Positions 1-11,001 of a stretch of DNA of 64,000 nt are shown here, piece by piece. Source of the stretch: Colius striatus (lineage: Eukaryota; Chordata; Aves; Coliiformes; Coliidae); the NCBI RefSeq assembly GCF_028858725.1, contig NC_084763.1, positions 21,571,501 through 21,635,500 on the forward strand, given 5' to 3'. A model generated the notes under the pieces. That model had not been told where the DNA came from. It saw only the letters and a list, made by a program, of their open reading frames with translations, and searched no databases. Position numbers and translations under genes: made by a program. Within the stretch, counting starts at the first letter, position 1, and each line of letters opens with the position of its first letter.

Positions 1-286
1 TGCCTAAGAAGAGAACTTGCTAAGATATCTTCTGGTGGAAGAATCACTGTATATTAAGGAGGAAACAATTAGTTTTAGCCTTCATGTACTTGAATGTCTT
101 ATGTCAATGTAGTGTTACATGCTTGAAAGCCTCGTATGTTTTGTCTGCTTGCTTCTGTATTGGGTGATTGTCATAGAACCCTTGTGCTTCTAGCAGATAC
201 ATAGGTCTGTCAGCATTAATATTTGGAAAAACAGTAACATAAGAAACACTTAGGTGTTTTTACTTGTGTCTCAGCAGTTGAAGTAC
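1..286 (+). other. DAZL: DAZL intron, unique part before the CR1
   Basis: This is intron sequence upstream of the first visible DAZL exon. I see no coding exon in it; in particular there are no RRM-like codons (RNP1 or RNP2). It ends where the 3' tail of the antisense CR1 begins. Confidence 0.6.
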
Positions 287-361
287 AGAATCACACAGAA
301 AGGTAGGGGTTGGAAGAGACCTTTGGAGATCATCTAGTCCAACCCCTCTGCAGAAGTAGGT

Positions 362-2442
362 TCAACTAGATAGGTTGCGTAGGAACATGTCCAGGCGGGT
401 CTTGACCTCCAAGGAAGGAGACTCCACAACCCCTCTGGGCAGCCTGTGCCACTGCTCTGTCACCCTCACAGTGAAATAGTTTTTTCTTATGTTTAAGTGG
501 AACTTCTTGTGTTCCAACTTCATCCCATTACCCCTTGTCCTGTTGCTAGCTGCTATAGAAAAAAGGGATGTCCCAACCTCCCGACACCCACCATTTAGAT
601 ATTTATAAATGTTAATAAGATCTCTCCTCACTCTCCTCTTCACCAGACTAAACAGCCCCAGTTCCTGCAACCTTTCCTTGTATGAAAGATGCTCCAGTCC
701 CCTGATAATCTTGGTGGCCCTGTGCTGGACTCTCTCCAGAAGTTCTCTGTCCCTCTTGAGCTGGGGAGCCCAGAACTGGACACTACTCCACATGAGGCCT
801 CACCAGGGCAGAGGAGAGGGGGAGAAGAACCTCCCGTGACCCGCTGGCCACACTCTTCTTGATGCATCCCAGGATGCCATTGGCCTTCTTGGCCATGAGG
901 GCACATTGCTGGCTCATATTTAGCTTATTATCAATCAGGGCTCCCAGGTCTCTCTCTGCAGAGCTGCTCTTCAGCAGTTTGACCCCCAGCCTGTACTGGT
1001 GCATGGGGTTGTTCCTTTCCAGATGCAGGATTCTGCACTTGTCCTCGTTGAACCTCATGAGCTTCCTCTCTGCCAAACTCTCAAGCCGGTTGAGATCCCG
1101 CTGAATGGCAGCACAGCCTTCTGGGGAATCAGCCAGTCCTCCCAGTTTGGTGTCATCAGCAAACTTGCTGAGGGTACACTCTGTCCCCTCATCCAGGTGG
1201 TTGATGAAGATGTTGAACAAGACTGGCCCCAGAACTGATCCCTGTGGAACTCCACTGGCCACAGGCCTCCAACTTGATTCTGTGCCATTGATTGCCACTC
1301 TTTGGGCTCTGTTTTTCAGCCAGCTCTTGATCCACCTCACTGTCCACTCATCCAAGCCACACTGCTTGAGCTTTTTGATGAGGATGCTGTGGGAGACAGT
1401 GTCAAAAGCCTTGCTGAAGTCAAGGTAGATGACATCCACTGCTCTCCCCTCATCTAGCCAGCTGGTTATGCACTCATAGAAGGATATCAGATTGGTCAAA
1501 CAGGATTTCCGCTTGGTGAAGCCATGTTGACTCCCCTTGATAACCATCTTATCCTTCATATATTCAGTGATAACATTCAGGATTAGTTATTCTATCACTT
1601 TTCCAGGGACGGAGGTGAGGCTGACTGGCCTGTAGTTTCCTGGGTTGTGCTTCTTGCCCTTTTTGAAGACTGGCGTGACATTGGCCTTTCCCCAGTCCTC
1701 AGGCACTTCTCCTGTTCTCCATGATTCATCAAAAATGATGGAGAGTGGCTTAGCAATCACATCAGCCAGCTCTCTCAGCACTCTAGGATGCATCCCATCA
1801 GGACCCATTGACTTATGAGCCTTAAGCTTGGCCAAAGAGTCTTTAACCTTTTCCATGCAGGGCAAGTCCTCTGCTGTCCTGGCCTCTGTTATCCTTGCTG
1901 GACTGGGCTTCCCGAGGGTCAGTCTTTGCCGTAAAGACTGAAGCAAAGAAGGCATTCAGTACTTCGGCCTTCACTGCATCCTCAGACACCAGGGCACCCT
2001 CAGCATTTAGCAGCAGGCCCACATTACCCCTTGCCATCCTTCTGCTGCTGATGTACTTGAGAAATGCCTTATTGCTGTCCTTAACTTCCCTGGCTAAATT
2101 TAATTCTAGAAGGGCTCTAGGCTTCCTAGTTGCACCCCTGCATGCCCTGGCAGTGTTCCTATACTCTTCCCAAGAAGCCAGCCTATATTTCCACCTCTCA
2201 TAGATGGCTGCTTTCTGCCTGAGTTGTCCCAGCAGATCCTTGCTCATCCATGGAGGCCTCCTGCCTCCTTTTCCTCCTTTCTTGTGCATTGGGACACACT
2301 GATCCTGGGTTTGGAGGAAATGGTGCTTGAAGATTGACCAGCTCTCATTGGCACTTCTGTCTTCTAGAATCATATCCAATGAAATCCATCGAAGTAGATC
2401 TTTGAAGAGGCCAAAGTCAGCTCGCCTGAAATCCAGGGTCAT
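362..2442 (-). pseudogene. CR1 ORF2 reverse transcriptase and C-terminal region, degraded
   Basis: These are consecutive pieces of the CR1 reverse transcriptase. The piece at 1843-2442 is the linker between endonuclease and RT (RRPPWMSKDLLGQLRQKA, LELNLAREVKDSNKAFLKYI). The piece at 1587-1955 has GPDGMHPRVLRELADVIAKP and NYRPVSLTSVPGKVIE. The piece at 783-1559 has [52 protein letters not shown] and the catalytic [10 protein letters not shown]. The piece at 362-793 is the C-terminal region (ERLQELGLFSL, FTVRVTEQWHRLP). The RT catalytic aspartates are intact, but a stop near 1585 and frame changes near 1850-1950 and 790 break the frame. Confidence 0.92.
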
Positions 2443-2451
2443 GGTCCTGCT

Positions 2452-3103
2452 TTGTGTTCTGCCCCTTCCTCACAGGATCTTGAACTCTACCATCTCATGG
2501 TCACTGCAGCTGAGGTTGCCTCCAACCTTCACATCCCCAAACCAGGCCCTCTCTATTTGTCAGTACCTGGTCCAGCAGCACACGCCTCCTCGTTGGTTCC
2601 TCGATCATCTGTGACAGGAAGTTGTTGTCAACAATCTATAGGAACCTCCTGGACTGCGTGTGCTTGTCTGTGTGGCTGTCCCAGCAAATATCAGGGTGGT
2701 TGAAGTTCCCCATGAGGACCAGGGATTGTGATAGTGAGGCAGCTCCCAGCTGTTTGTAGAAGGCCTCATCCACATCCTCCTCCTGATCAAGTGGCCTGTA
2801 GCAAACTCCTACAACAATATCACCTGCCTTGCCCTGGCCATAAATTTTTACCCATAAACACTCTACTCTCTCCTCATCGCCACCCGGGCACAGTTCAGTA
2901 CACATTAATTGCTCTGTCACATAGAGAGCAACTCTACTTCCATGCCTTGTCAACCTGTCTTTCCTGAACAGTACATAACCCTCCATGGCTGTGCCCCAGT
3001 CATGGCAGCTGTCCCACCACATCTGTGACCGCAGTGAGGTTGTAGCCCCGCATCTGCGCCCACATCTCCAGTTCCTCCTGCTTATTCCCCAGGCTGTGTA
3101 CAT
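2452..3103 (-). pseudogene. CR1 ORF2 endonuclease domain remnant
   Basis: This is the apurinic-like (exonuclease-endonuclease-phosphatase fold) domain that nicks target DNA for CR1 retrotransposition. The 155-codon frame at 2636-3103 contains VALYVTEQL, VECLWVKI, VVGVCYRPLDQEEDVDEAFY and VLMGNFNHPDICW. Two catalytic positions are lost. The block that should carry the catalytic Glu before WWDS-HDW is broken by a frameshift near 3015-3030. The conserved GDFN motif reads GNFN (Asp to Asn) near 2710. The rest of the domain towards 2452 is recognisable but out of frame. Confidence 0.85.
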
Positions 3104-3189
3104 TGGTGTAGAGGCAGCGCAGGGGCTTAGTCAAACACACAGGTTTCCCTGGATGAGTGCAGGAGGTTCCTCTCTGGTTTGGCCCATCT

Positions 3190-3890
3190 ACCTCTTACCT
3201 GTTCCCCCAAGGATTTAAAATCCATCTGAATCCTGGAGATGTCATGCCTCATAACATCATTCATACCTACATGGAATACAAGTAGGGGGTAGTAGCCTTG
3301 ATCCCTGACGAGTCATGGCACTCTCTCGGCCACATCCCTCATGTTGGCTCCTGACAGGCAGCACACCTCTCTTTATTCCCTTCCTGCTCCACAGATGGGT
3401 CTCTCAGTGCCCCTTAGCAGTGAGTCACCCACAACAAGCACCCGTCACCTCTTCCTACAGTGTCCATTACCTATTGCAGGTGGAGCAGCTGATGGGTTGT
3501 TTGGTGGGTTTTCCCCTTTTGGAACTTGTTGGTCAAAGTCCCTTGTTGCCAGTGCCTCATACTTGTTTGTAGTGGGCACTCCAGAAGGAGGGATTTGAAA
3601 ATGAGCCTTTGTCCTTTTATTTTTTTTTGTAACCAAGGTCCATTGCTTGTTAGATCTACTGGAGGCTTGCACCTGATTGCGGAAGCCTCTGTCTTTTTCC
3701 ACCTCTGCCCCTCTAATACTACAGAGTCTACTCACAGTTTCCTGCAGCTCTTCCACCAGGTGCTGCAGTTCCTGAACTTGAGGGCACCTATGTACACCTT
3801 GTCTCTTGCAGTATTTGTGTATTTGGATGTTGGCCAGAGTGCCAGTATTTTTTTCTCTATAGAGAGAATGCACTAAGGTGTAGGTAAACA
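3190..3890 (-). pseudogene. CR1 ORF1 remnant (coiled coil plus GDSL-esterase-like domain)
   Basis: CR1 ORF1 encodes a nucleic-acid-binding chaperone-like protein with a coiled coil and an SGNH/GDSL esterase-like domain. The upstream part (3445-3891) is open for 148 codons and contains a heptad-like segment, VQELQHLVEELQETVSRL, then a basic stretch. Further on, across frameshifts, the reverse strand of 3190-3430 reads DSLLRGTERPICG and YYPLLVFHVGMNDV. These match the GDSL block and the later conserved block of CR1 ORF1 proteins. At least two frame changes and stops separate the parts, so no protein can be made. Confidence 0.8.
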
Positions 3891-4326
3891 TAGTAGTGCT
3901 TAGCCTTCCATTTTGTTTAATATTAGGGAGACAGCTTCTAATAAATTACATGAAACCTCTTAGGAAATCTGTGAGAAGGAAGATAAGTGACAGTAGGGTT
4001 TCAAGGGAACCTAGTTTTTGGTCACTTTACACTAGTATCTTCCTAAAACAAGAATAGTTTGTGTGTGTAAAACTAGAAGGCTGACAGTAACGTGTACTTG
4101 AAAACTGCTAGTGAGGCAAGTGATACCTAATAGAATTGGCGCTGATGAGTAGGAATGCAGATGTCCTCAGAGCACTGAAGGTGTTGAGGTGGCAGAGGAG
4201 AATGGAGGCTATTGAGTCCGTATGAATTGATGATACTTGTGGTCAAGTAGAGTAAAATCTCTCTAAAAATCAGGTGAATTGCCCACCTCATTGGTTCCCT
4301 AGTTTAACGAATCTCTTGTCTTTCAG
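3891..4326 (+). other. DAZL: DAZL intron between CR1 and first visible exon
   Basis: This is ordinary AT-rich intron. It ends in a good acceptor, a pyrimidine-rich stretch followed by tctttcag at 4319-4326. I see nothing else in it. Confidence 0.7.
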
Positions 4327-4393
4327 TCACCGATCAACTTCCATGGCAAAAAGTTGAAACTGGGGCCAGCAATTAGAAAGCAACAAAATGCAT
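4327..4393 (+). CDS. DAZL: DAZL exon: end of RRM region, GKKLKLGPAIRKQ
   Basis: The exon is 67 bp and encodes SPINFHGKKLKLGPAIRKQ and three further residues. It covers the last beta strand of the RRM and the conserved basic KKLKLGPAIRKQ tail. It opens after tctttcag and ends at cat|gtaagt, leaving one base of a split codon. Confidence 0.95.
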
Positions 4394-7300
4394 GTAAGTA
4401 TGTATAATCAAAGTTGTTTGTATTACAAGTACATACTACAATTTTTTGTAATACCCATTAACATACTGACAGATCTGTTTTAGCAGATGTAGTTTTGATA
4501 ATAAAACTTGGGTTAGTAACACAGTACAGTTAATACTGAGTTAAATTTAAGAGGCAAAATACTTTTTGCATCTTGAATTCGGATTCCTAATGAAATACCT
4601 GTAAAGATGTCTTAATAGTTCATTTTTCTTTACTTTTAGTACAAGATTCTTATGTGCATCCCAGACCATTGGTCTTCAATCCTCCTGCACCACAGTTCCA
4701 TAGTGTATGGAGTAATCAGAATACAGAGACATACATGCAGCCTACAGCTGTAATGAGCCCTGTGACACATTATGTTCAGGTAAGGTTCTTTGTGCCACTA
4801 ATTTTTGAATAACAATTAAATATTTTTGAAGGTCCAAGCACCTGCACATAAAATTACAGGGACATGTACTGATATTCCAGTCTTCACTGTTTTCATATTG
4901 CTTTTCTCAACAGGAAGTGCCCAACTTGAAACCACTTAAAAATATTCAGTAATGCATTCTTTGTAAAACAGAAGATGAGATACTTTTTGAGAAGGAGCGA
5001 ACAGTTGAAGATGGAGTTAAGATTTAATTAAATAACAGTTCTTAAGTGATCTTGTCACAGATCTACTTGATGTTTAATACACTGCTGCCCTGCATCAGAA
5101 TAAACCACAAACTTGAAATGTATTTTTTTAAACAAGTATGGAACCAGAAGTTGGCTGTAGTTCTTCTTTTCCCTGGCAGAACAAACTCTAGTTTGTGAAC
5201 TGCTGATGTCTTTGGAAGAGCACTGTAGTACATCAGCTGTTTAAAAGATGTGACCAGTACAGTGTGGCTGCAGCCATCACTTCATTGGTACCTTAGATAA
5301 GCATTCTTACTGAGGTATAGGCAGAATACTTTTTTGCCTTGTTGTGAGTCCTGTACTAGATTGCCTTTCTAGATTATTATCTCTTCCTGTATTGTAACCC
5401 TATGTGATAAGGCAATATGAAGCAGTATTAATGGCAAACTGCAGTAACTCATACTTTTTTCTAAGACAGAGTTTGATAGTGGTACTATTGCTGATTCTTT
5501 ACTTTAAAAAGTTAATTATATGAGTTGTACTCCAAGTAATTTAAAAGATCAGCTACAAGCAGAGGTGGGATATTTAGATATGTAATGCACTTTAGAATCC
5601 AACTTTCTTTAATGCCTGAAGTACTGAAGCTCCATGGGAGATTGGTAAGAGTTGCTTTTAAATAATGAAGCTAGTCTGAAACAAGAAGTAATAATAGGGA
5701 ATATGTATTTCTGAAAATCTGCTTCTGACTTCATAAATAACCTTTCAAGTATCATACTTTTATGTCTCTTGTTTGAACTTATATTTTTGAAAAAACTGTG
5801 TTTTGCAGGCATACCCATACAGTTCACCAGCTTTATTGATACAGCAGCAAGTTCCTCTAGGCTATCAGCCAGCCTACAACTATCAGGTATGTAATTCTTG
5901 ATTAGCAACAGAAGGGATGTTCACCTGACAAAACAGAAATGGAATCAACAGTGCTAAGTGGGCTCTGAACTTTCCACTTTTCTCTCTCTTTTTTTTTTTT
6001 GCTTAGTTGTTTCCCTTCAGCTCTTGCTCCAGCGAAATGAAAAAAATAGTGGTAGCTTCATTGTAATGCAATAAAAACTGTTGAATAACTTAGCATACTG
6101 TTCTTTTAGTGTTACTTGGATCTTTACAATATGCAGTGATAAATTAACTTCCAAATTAGCAGTAAGTACATGGATCAGTAGTGCTCTTTCTCACGGGATT
6201 GAGGTTTTTTTGTTGGTATGTAGTGTAGTTGGGTAGTTGATGTTGTTACTTAAAAATAAAAGCTACTATCAGCTACTTAGCTTGACTAAGATATTTCTAC
6301 AACTGAAGAACACAGCACATATCCTCTATATACATCCCATATTTATATAATCCAGTAAGACTCAGTGATTATTTTAAGTGAAATGTGAGGAAGTCCTGTT
6401 ACAGAAACTAAATTACCAAACTAAGTTTAAACTAAACTAGTTTAGTAACTGAAAGTAACTAGAGGTTTGAGAGTTTTTTTTTTTTTTCCCTGTGTGGCTG
6501 CTCTGATTTTCCCATTGTTTTCCTGATCTTCAGAAATGTAATTTTTGTTTTTTTTTTTTTTTTAATATGAGAAGAGAAAATAGTTGAAATTCAATTAAGG
6601 ATGATCTTGAGCTGAGTACTACCTGAGTAACGTGTGGAAAAAGCCATCTTGCTAGACAGGAGACTATAAACTACTGTTTAATGAAAAATCCAGATTTACT
6701 TACCTGTGTTGGCAATGGATGAGTAAGAGCTGGTTCTTGTCCAATTCTTGTTTAAGGTTCAACCACAGTGGCTTGCTGGGGAGCAAAGAAATTATGTTAT
6801 GCCTCCGGTAAGTCTATGAAGTTAAGCTTCTGGAATTTTGTCTTCTCGGCACAGTTTTAACGCCTTGATACTTAAAACCAAACTATTTGTTGATCTGTAT
6901 GTAATGTGATCTAAACATATCTGTAGTTGCTGACAATGCAAGTAATATTTCTTGCTGATATGGTGTGCGTTTTTGGAGGTGTCTGGCAGAACAGAGCTAC
7001 CTGTTTTGTGGTGTCGCTATGTTTTCTGGTAACAATTTTGGAATTCTAACATAAACAGAGCTGTCTTTTCATGAAAAGCTTAAAGAACAATGAGTTGTGA
7101 CCTAATGCACAATCCTGACTTGTAAGATCTCCATAATACTACTACTTGTTGCACGCTATGCAACAAGCTAATGGGTTCTAAAGAAATTATTTTTCCTGTG
7201 ATTTTTACAGAAAGGACATCCATGAGAGGAAAAATATTGTGTATTTCTTGAACAATGGTGGAACTTGAATTTAGATGTTTTTGTATTCTTTGGAAGTAAT

Positions 7301-10300
7301 CTTGTATTTGACACAGTTTTGAATACATGTTTAAAAGCTGTAATACTTTATTTTCTTTTGAGTAGTATTCTTCCAAGCCAATTCCCAGCAGATGTGTAGA
7401 ATATGTGGAAGGTAAAAGGGAGAAACAAAGAAAAAGAAACTTTCCTGCATGCATTTGACAATTCTGTCTCTGAGTATATTAGAATACTCAATTCCCACTC
7501 ATTTCTAGTTGTGTGTACTAAGCTTTACTTTCAGCTTCTCAGCAGAGAAGTGGCCTTTTTCTTTCCATGAAAAATCTGTGTTTCTGTTAGTGAGAGTTAC
7601 CTTTGCTTTAATTTAATAGGAGCAGAAGCAGACTTTAAAGTTGAGAAGTCACTGAAATACTGATTACCCAGTTGGCTTGAAGTAATTTTTGTTGAATAAC
7701 AGCCATTAATATGATCTAGCCTGAGTATATCACTTCATTAAATGGTAGCAAATGAAAGAGTTTTTTAGGGACATGCATGGTGATTTTTTCATTAGGCATT
7801 TTAAGCTTGATTATATAAGCAGACAACTGTTCTAGAGCTATGTCAGTTAAGCAACTTCAAGTATCATTCTTGAGACTCAAGGATAGGCACATTGGAGATG
7901 GAGATTTCATCCTTCAATTTTCTGCTGTATACCTACCTGTTAAGTGGATAACCACAATTTCTGTTCATGAAGGGAATGCTCCAGTTGAGATGGTCAGATA
8001 TGTTACTCCTTTTGAGAGTTGGGGATGATGCTCACAAAGGAATAGTCTGTTAAAACTGCAGGCTTCTGTATCACAATATCATCAGCTTGAAATTAGTTTC
8101 AGGGGTAAAGGGCTTTGGGGAGTGTCTGGTGGTACACCTTGTTGTGTATAATAAGTAACATCCTTAAGAATGGTGTTGCAAGGAACTGAAAACTACTGGT
8201 AAATCTGGGTACTGGAGAGGGGGACACGGGGGAAGTTTTGGCCCTGCAGTGAGATGCTTTTAAAACTACTTGAATGGAGGTTGTAGTGGGGTGGGTGTCA
8301 GTCTCTTTTTCCCCAGTCACAAGTGATAGGACAGTAGGAAATGGCCTGAAGTTATGCCAGAGGAGGTGCATATTGGATATTAAGGAAAAATTGTATTGTA
8401 GGAAATGTTATCAGGCATTGGAACAGGCTGTCCAGGGAGATGGTGAAGTCACCATCCCTGGAGGTGATCAAAAGATTTAGATGTAGTGGCTGGGGGCATG
8501 GTTCAGTGTTGGATGTTGCAGTGCTGGGTTAATGATTGGACTCAATTGTCTTTAAGTTTCTCTTCCAAAGTGATGGTTCTGTGATCCTGTGAGTGCTTTA
8601 TCTTGTGGCTGAGATCCTGGCAATATTGGCTATAAAACCTGCCACTCCTCTCTAGAAGCATCTGGATGGATGTTACTATAGACAGTAACTGCTTTATCAG
8701 CCTCTTAATTCTATTGTAATTGAACTTTGCACAGGGTTGCCAATTGCAACACTGCACTGTAAGCACAGGGAAGTGGAGAGTTACAAAAAACACCCTGTTC
8801 TATGGTTCAGGCATTTCTGGACTTTTTGACTTCATAAGCTTCCTTCATGCTAATGTGTGCTGATGTATTACATTTCAAACAAGAAAGAAACTGTATGGAG
8901 AAAAGCAGCTTCTTGGGCAGTGGTAGATGTTTTGCTTCCCCTCCTTTTGTTTGTTATTTATTGCTTACTTGATTGTCTCATTCTTAGTTAAGGCTTTCAT
9001 TGCTCAATGTACTTGATGGCAAAACCTATAGATGGAGGAAGTAGATCAGGGCTAACTCTCAGGAATAATTAGAGTGGGGAGAAAGATACTTACTAGAGTA
9101 TATCCTTTTTGGAAAGAAGTAAAACTGTCTGAAGTGACTAGGGTACAGTATTTTCCTCCACTTGTGAAGCTTTATTAAAAGTGTGAAGATTAACAGAGCT
9201 TATGCATAGTTGAAGGCCAGTGACAACACAGCTGTGCATGTTCTCCCAGTGTTAGTGGCACACTGCAATATTTAATCTATACAGGTTTATACTTCAGTGA
9301 GCTATCACTACACAGAGGATCCAGAACTTACACAGACAGAATCAACTGTTCCAGAGCCCATGCAATCATCTAACAGTCCACAAAAGGTAAGTGCTTTCTC
9401 AAAATTTTAATGGTTTTAGTCATCATAACTTGCAGGTGAAGGTTTTTGTGACTTGGTGAAGAGATCCTCTGACCAGTATCCCAGAGATAAAGGTTGTAGT
9501 TACGTTTTAGCCAGTTGCTAAACTGTATGTAAACTCTAGCCACAGTATCTGATTTATGCCTCATTTATGCTTCAGAAGCCCCACATATTTACTTGAGACT
9601 ATTTGGTGTTTGTCTATAGTGCTGAGGGCTGTGTACAGTGTGTGTTCTACCATTAAGTACAACAATGTTTTTAAGTGACAAGGTTTTACTTAATCTGCTG
9701 AGAAATAAGGGAAAAATGTAGCTACTAAAAGGGCAGGTTAGATAGCACTGCCTGCTGCTATGCAGAGTTACTGTAAACTTTAAACATCTGAATTAGGAGC
9801 ATTTTACTACTGCCTTCTCTTTTGTGGAAGGTGACCGCATTTTGGCTAACAGTTGGCTCTAAACTCAGTTTTCTGGAGGAGGCTTCATTTTTCAGCTGTC
9901 AGTCTATTCCACAAATAAACTGGTGTGTCACTGGTCATAACTGTTACAAGTAACATCTAAGGATGATAATGAGTAACCAAATTAAACCCCCCCCCAAATA
10001 CCTCAGGAACTAAAAGGCAGTTGAAGGAAATCCTGAATGCAAAATAAACCTTGTGGCACATCCATGTCACTTCTAGTAGTAGGCTAACTTAAGGAAGCTA
10101 GCATTGTTATAGATGCACCTATAACTATTTCAGAAGTCTGTGGACAGGAGCATACAAACAGTAGTATCCTGTTTGTTAAATCCTGAGAACCGTCTGAGGA
10201 GCACCTTTGTATCCCAAGAAGACTACTTTAAGGTATGTAGTGAAAGCAAAATCAAATCCCTGAAACACAACTAACCTTCAATTTGTTCATCTACAGGATA

Positions 10301-11001
10301 TCATAAAGATAAAAGGATTAGTATCTGGAATGCCAATTGTGTGTTTTCTTCTACATGCTCTGAAATCTATGGGTTGTCTCTCAGTTGCTTAATGCTAGAA
10401 ACAGGTCCCGGAATTTGATCCAGTTGATTTAATACGAGACTGCATTAAGTGTCTTGAGTTGACAATCAATTTTTAAGTGTAAGACTGGGTCATCATTTCT
10501 CAGTAAGAAATTGCTGAAAGGGCATTGTGTTACTGCCTCGTTTGGAAAGAGGATGTTGAGTTTGAGCCTTGATAGTCTTCATAGCAGTGGATGGTGGCTC
10601 CTACATTTTGTGTGAAATATGTCTGTGCTTAAAGCTGTCAGCTGGAGTACAAGTTGGTAGCTGCATGTGTTCAGTCTTTGTAGAATTGTGGTTTCTGATT
10701 ACATTCCAAGTGGTGTTTAATTTCCATTGTTTATTATTGTGATACTTCAAGATTTTTTTGTTCTTCTTTGAGAAGGACTCTGTGTATTCTGAAACAGGAA
10801 TACAGAAGCTATGTTATCAGTTTTGGATGGGGAAAATAGTAAACAATATCTTGGGATACTTTTCCTGAAACTTTGATTGCCTTATTCTGATTATTACCCA
10901 GAAAAAACTTCTTCCCGTCTCTTATTCTGTTCCAGGAGAGAAGGATGCATCACTTCAGAAGAGGAAGAGCAGTAGTCAAAAGTGATCAACAAAGAATTTG
11001 A
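4327..11001 (+). CDS. DAZL: DAZL, C-terminal coding part (7 exons)
   Basis: DAZL is a cytoplasmic RNA-binding protein of germ cells. It binds U-rich 3'UTR sites through an N-terminal RRM and recruits poly(A)-binding protein to promote translation. The exons are 4327-4393, 4640-4779, 5809-5886, 6757-6807, 9285-9386, 10134-10232 and 10936-11001. All have GT-AG borders, and together they give one open frame of 200 codons plus a stop. Diagnostic stretches are NFHGKKLKLGPAIRKQ (the end of the RRM region), PRPLVFNPPAPQFHSVW, ETYMQP, one DAZ-type segment, DRSIQTVVSCLLNPENRLR and HHFRRGRAVVKSD. About 100 N-terminal residues are encoded before base 1. There is a single DAZ segment, so this is DAZL and not the multi-repeat primate DAZ. 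Splice sites were placed by eye, but the phases agree across all seven exons. Confidence 0.96.
4640..4779 (+). CDS. DAZL: DAZL exon: PRPLVFNPPAPQ...ETYMQP
   Basis: The exon is 140 bp, from cttttag|tacaag to gttcag|gtaagg. It completes a Leu codon split with the previous exon and then encodes the proline-rich linker with PRPLVFNPPAPQFHSVW, NTETYMQP and SPVTHYVQ. It ends in phase 0. Confidence 0.95.
4780..5808 (+). other. DAZL: DAZL intron
   Basis: This intron of about 1 kb has no repeat or exon that I can recognise. It begins gtaagg and ends ttttgcag. Confidence 0.7.
5809..5886 (+). CDS. DAZL: DAZL exon: single DAZ motif
   Basis: The exon is 78 bp (26 codons), in phase 0 at both ends. It encodes AYPYSSPALLIQQQVPLGY and then QPAYNYQ. 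This is the DAZ motif, the unit that is tandemly repeated in primate DAZ but single in DAZL. In mammals this region contacts partner proteins such as DZIP and PUM2. Confidence 0.95.
5887..6756 (+). other. DAZL: DAZL intron
   Basis: The intron is 870 bp and starts with gtatgt. It holds several T-rich homopolymer runs (about 5990-6000, 6476-6488 and 6549-6563) and no recognisable transposon. It ends tttaag. Confidence 0.65.
6757..6807 (+). CDS. DAZL: DAZL exon: PQWLAGEQRNYVMPP
   Basis: The exon is 51 bp (17 codons) and encodes VQPQWLAGEQRNYVMPP. The conserved core PQW-AGEQR is a DAZL signature. The donor is ccg|gtaagt and both ends are in phase 0. Confidence 0.95.
6808..9284 (+). other. DAZL: DAZL intron with an old CR1 fragment
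   Basis: This is a 2.5 kb intron. Apart from the CR1 fragment at 8250-8590, I see only unique AT-rich sequence. Short open frames within it (for example 7080-7454 on the minus strand) resemble nothing I know. Confidence 0.7.
8250..8590 (+). mobile_element. Old CR1 3' fragment
   Basis: The + strand reads like the 3' end of an older CR1 subfamily. It has the end of ORF2 (CILDIKEKLYCRKCYQALEQ, with AWGG-like sequence upstream), GDGEVTIPGG, then a 3'UTR with 'ggttaatgattggactcaat' and a terminal 'tggttctgtgatcctgtgag'. The match is clearly more diverged than in the other copies, so this insertion is older. Both boundaries are approximate. Confidence 0.8.
9285..9386 (+). CDS. DAZL: DAZL exon: VYTSVSYHYTEDPE...
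   Basis: The exon is 102 bp (34 codons), from atacag|gtttat to aaaag|gtaagt. It encodes VYTSVSYHYTEDPE followed by a Ser/Thr/Gln/Pro-rich stretch ending NSPQK. This is the least conserved part of the protein. Confidence 0.94.
9387..10133 (+). other. DAZL: DAZL intron
   Basis: The intron is 747 bp. It contains a run of nine C at about 9986-9994 and no recognisable repeat or exon. Confidence 0.7.
10134..10232 (+). CDS. DAZL: DAZL exon: KSVDRSIQTVVSCLLNPENRLR
   Basis: The exon is 99 bp (33 codons), in phase 0, from tttcag|aagtct to tttaag|gtatgt. It encodes KSVDRSIQTVVSCLLNPENR and then LRSTFVSQEDYFK, the most conserved C-terminal block of DAZL across vertebrates. Confidence 0.96.
10233..10935 (+). 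other. DAZL: DAZL last intron
   Basis: The intron is 703 bp and ends ctgttccag. I see no repeat in it. Confidence 0.7.
10936..11001 (+). CDS. DAZL: DAZL last coding exon with stop
   Basis: This exon encodes ERRMHHFRRGRAVVKSDQQRI and then TGA at 10999-11001. The HHFRR-RAV-KSD core is the conserved C-terminus of DAZL. Confidence 0.95.
   Translation, partial: ERRMHHFRRGRAVVKSDQQRI

Larger units (their letters stand above)
287..3890 (-). mobile_element. CR1 LINE retrotransposon, 5'-truncated, antisense in DAZL intron
   Basis: This is a non-LTR retrotransposon of the CR1 family, about 3.6 kb long. Read on the minus strand it runs ORF1 remnant (about 3890-3190), endonuclease (about 3103-2450), linker and reverse transcriptase (about 2442-783), C-terminal region (793-362), then the short 3'UTR. 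That tail appears on the + strand as the typical 'ggttggaagagacc...catctagtccaacccc'. A full-length CR1 is about 4.5 kb, so the 5' end is missing, which is usual for this family. Frameshifts and stops in all three domains show it is dead. It lies opposite to DAZL inside an intron, the orientation least likely to disturb the host transcript. The 5' boundary is approximate and I could not identify a target duplication. Confidence 0.95.

Noticed and set aside
640..1428. Frames overlapping the RT on the other strand or in other frames (for example 609-839, 859-1104 and 1105-1428)
   Set aside because: They are shadow frames of the CR1 reverse transcriptase and carry no independent motif.
1..4326. 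RRM exons of DAZL
   Set aside because: I searched by eye for RNP1/RNP2-like codons upstream of 4327 and found none. These exons must lie before the window.
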